Part shown: positions 62,441 to 64,000 of the stretch, piece after piece
How the letters are laid out: every line of letters begins with the position of its first letter
How positions within the stretch are numbered: position 1 is the stretch's first letter
Assembly (NCBI RefSeq): GCF_963975745.1
Contig: NZ_CAXBIB010000001.1
Span: 1 to 64,000, forward strand
From: Parvibaculum sp963975745
Lineage (GTDB): Bacteria > Pseudomonadota > Alphaproteobacteria > Parvibaculales > Parvibaculaceae
Reading direction: 5' to 3'
Length of the DNA stretch: 64,000 nt
Made by a program: the position numbers and the translations under genes
The notes under the pieces: model-generated
Database searches by the model: none
What the model was told of the DNA's origin: nothing
Seen by the model: the letters and a program-made list of their open reading frames with translations, nothing else

Positions 62441-63056
62441 GCGTTCGCAGACTAGACCCCAACCAGCCGGAAAGCTTCGCGTTCACGCCCGAGAATGTCG
62501 AATGGGCAAAGAAGCAGATTGCGAAGTTTCCGGAAGGCAAGCAGGCATCGGCCATCATCCCGTTGTTCTGGCGGGCCCAGATGCAGCATGGGGGCTGGCT
62601 GCCGGAGCCGGCAATCCGCTATGTCGCCGATCTGCTCGGCATGGACTACATCCGCGCGCTGGAAGTGGCGACATTCTATACAATGTTCAATCTTTCCCCG
62701 GTCGGTGAGCACTATGTGCAGCTCTGCGGCACGACGCCCTGCTGGCTGCGCGGTGCAGATGAACTGAAAGAAGTCTGCCGCAAGCATATCGGTCCGGAAG
62801 GGCAGGTCAGCGCCGACGGCAAGCTCTCCTGGCTCGAGGTCGAGTGTCTCGGTGCCTGCGTCAATGCGCCGATGGTTCAGATCAATGCCGACTTCTACGA
62901 GGACCTTGATCCGGCAACGCTCGAAAGAATTCTTGCGGATCTGCGTGACGGGAAGGATGTGAAGCCCGGCCCCCAAAGCGCACGACATTCTTCCGAGCCT
63001 CTGGGCAAGCTGACCAGCCTGACATCGGTCGACGCACGGTCGGGCGGGAGCGAATG

Positions 63057-63057
<1 letters not shown>
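62437..63057 (+). CDS. nuoE: NADH-quinone oxidoreductase subunit E
   Basis: 24-kDa subunit with [2Fe-2S] cluster N1a; 206 residues. Ligands in VQLCGTTPCWLRGA and VECLGACVNAPMVQIN. The N-terminal helical part (ENVEWAKKQIAKFPEGKQASAI) is usual. GTG at 62437 overlaps nuoD (GTGA), with ggagaggt upstream. A longer frame from 62086 is a shadow of nuoD. Confidence 0.95.

Positions 63058-64000
<943 letters not shown>

Overview
The window looks like chromosomal core DNA of a GC-rich alphaproteobacterium, probably of the Hyphomicrobiales/Parvibaculum type. The grounds are a SUF operon headed by an IscR-like regulator and carrying two cysteine desulfurases, the order clpP-clpX-lon-hup followed by tRNA genes and a nuo operon with separate nuoC and nuoD, a bactofilin/M23 peptidase pair, a glnB-glnA operon, and dispersed hairpins of the type common in this class. 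The taxonomic placement is inference. I found no transposase, prophage, CRISPR array or plasmid replication gene.

Layout. 1-1.5 kb: end of a copper-resistance copA gene (starts before the window) and copB. 1.5-4.8 kb: accessory stretch with a repeat-rich gap, an AT-richer three-gene cassette of unknown function (DUF7689-like), and a DUF3883-type nuclease-like gene, then a gap with iteron-like repeats. 4.8-8.3 kb: bactofilin, M23 peptidase, DUF455 ferritin-like protein, Bcp peroxiredoxin, all on the minus strand. 8.5-16.5 kb: very large AsmA/YhdP-like protein, a diiron ferritin-like protein, tyrS, anmK, an alpha/beta hydrolase. 16.6-24.5 kb: iscR, cysteine desulfurase, sufBCD, sufS, sufT, sufA and a TfoX-domain gene, with a candidate IscR box at the front. 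24.5-36.6 kb: two PaaG-like crotonases (one broken by an in-frame TGA), GGDEF protein, coniferyl-aldehyde-type dehydrogenase, DEAD-box helicase, histidine kinase, parE, an Old Yellow Enzyme homologue and an MBL hydrolase. 37-41 kb: glnB-glnA with a sigma-54-type promoter, an aminotransferase and an esterase. 41-48 kb: SCP-x-like thiolase, an AT-rich bPH2 membrane protein, a phosphohistidine phosphatase, an arylsulfatase and nnr. 48.3-57.7 kb: tRNA-Leu, trigger factor, a type III PLP decarboxylase, a GNAT, clpP, clpX, lon and HU, i.e. a protein-quality-control block. 57.7-64 kb: an MFS transporter, tRNA-Val, tRNA-Asp and nuoABCDEF (nuoF runs off the end).

How the parts fit together. The SUF operon makes Fe-S clusters that the NADH dehydrogenase subunits at the right end need. 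PII and glutamine synthetase handle nitrogen status. Trigger factor, ClpXP and Lon form a folding/proteolysis set, with candidate heat-shock promoters in front of clpP and lon. Crotonases, thiolase, aldehyde dehydrogenase and sulfatase suggest use of fatty, aromatic or sulfated compounds.

The most interesting unexplained signals are the three-gene cassette, the 11-bp-period TGACAG arrays at two loci, the terminator that doubles as a sigma-32-like promoter before lon, the parS-like palindrome at 39.27 kb, and the TGA replacing a conserved Cys codon in the second crotonase. All motif-based regulatory calls were made by eye and were not scored.
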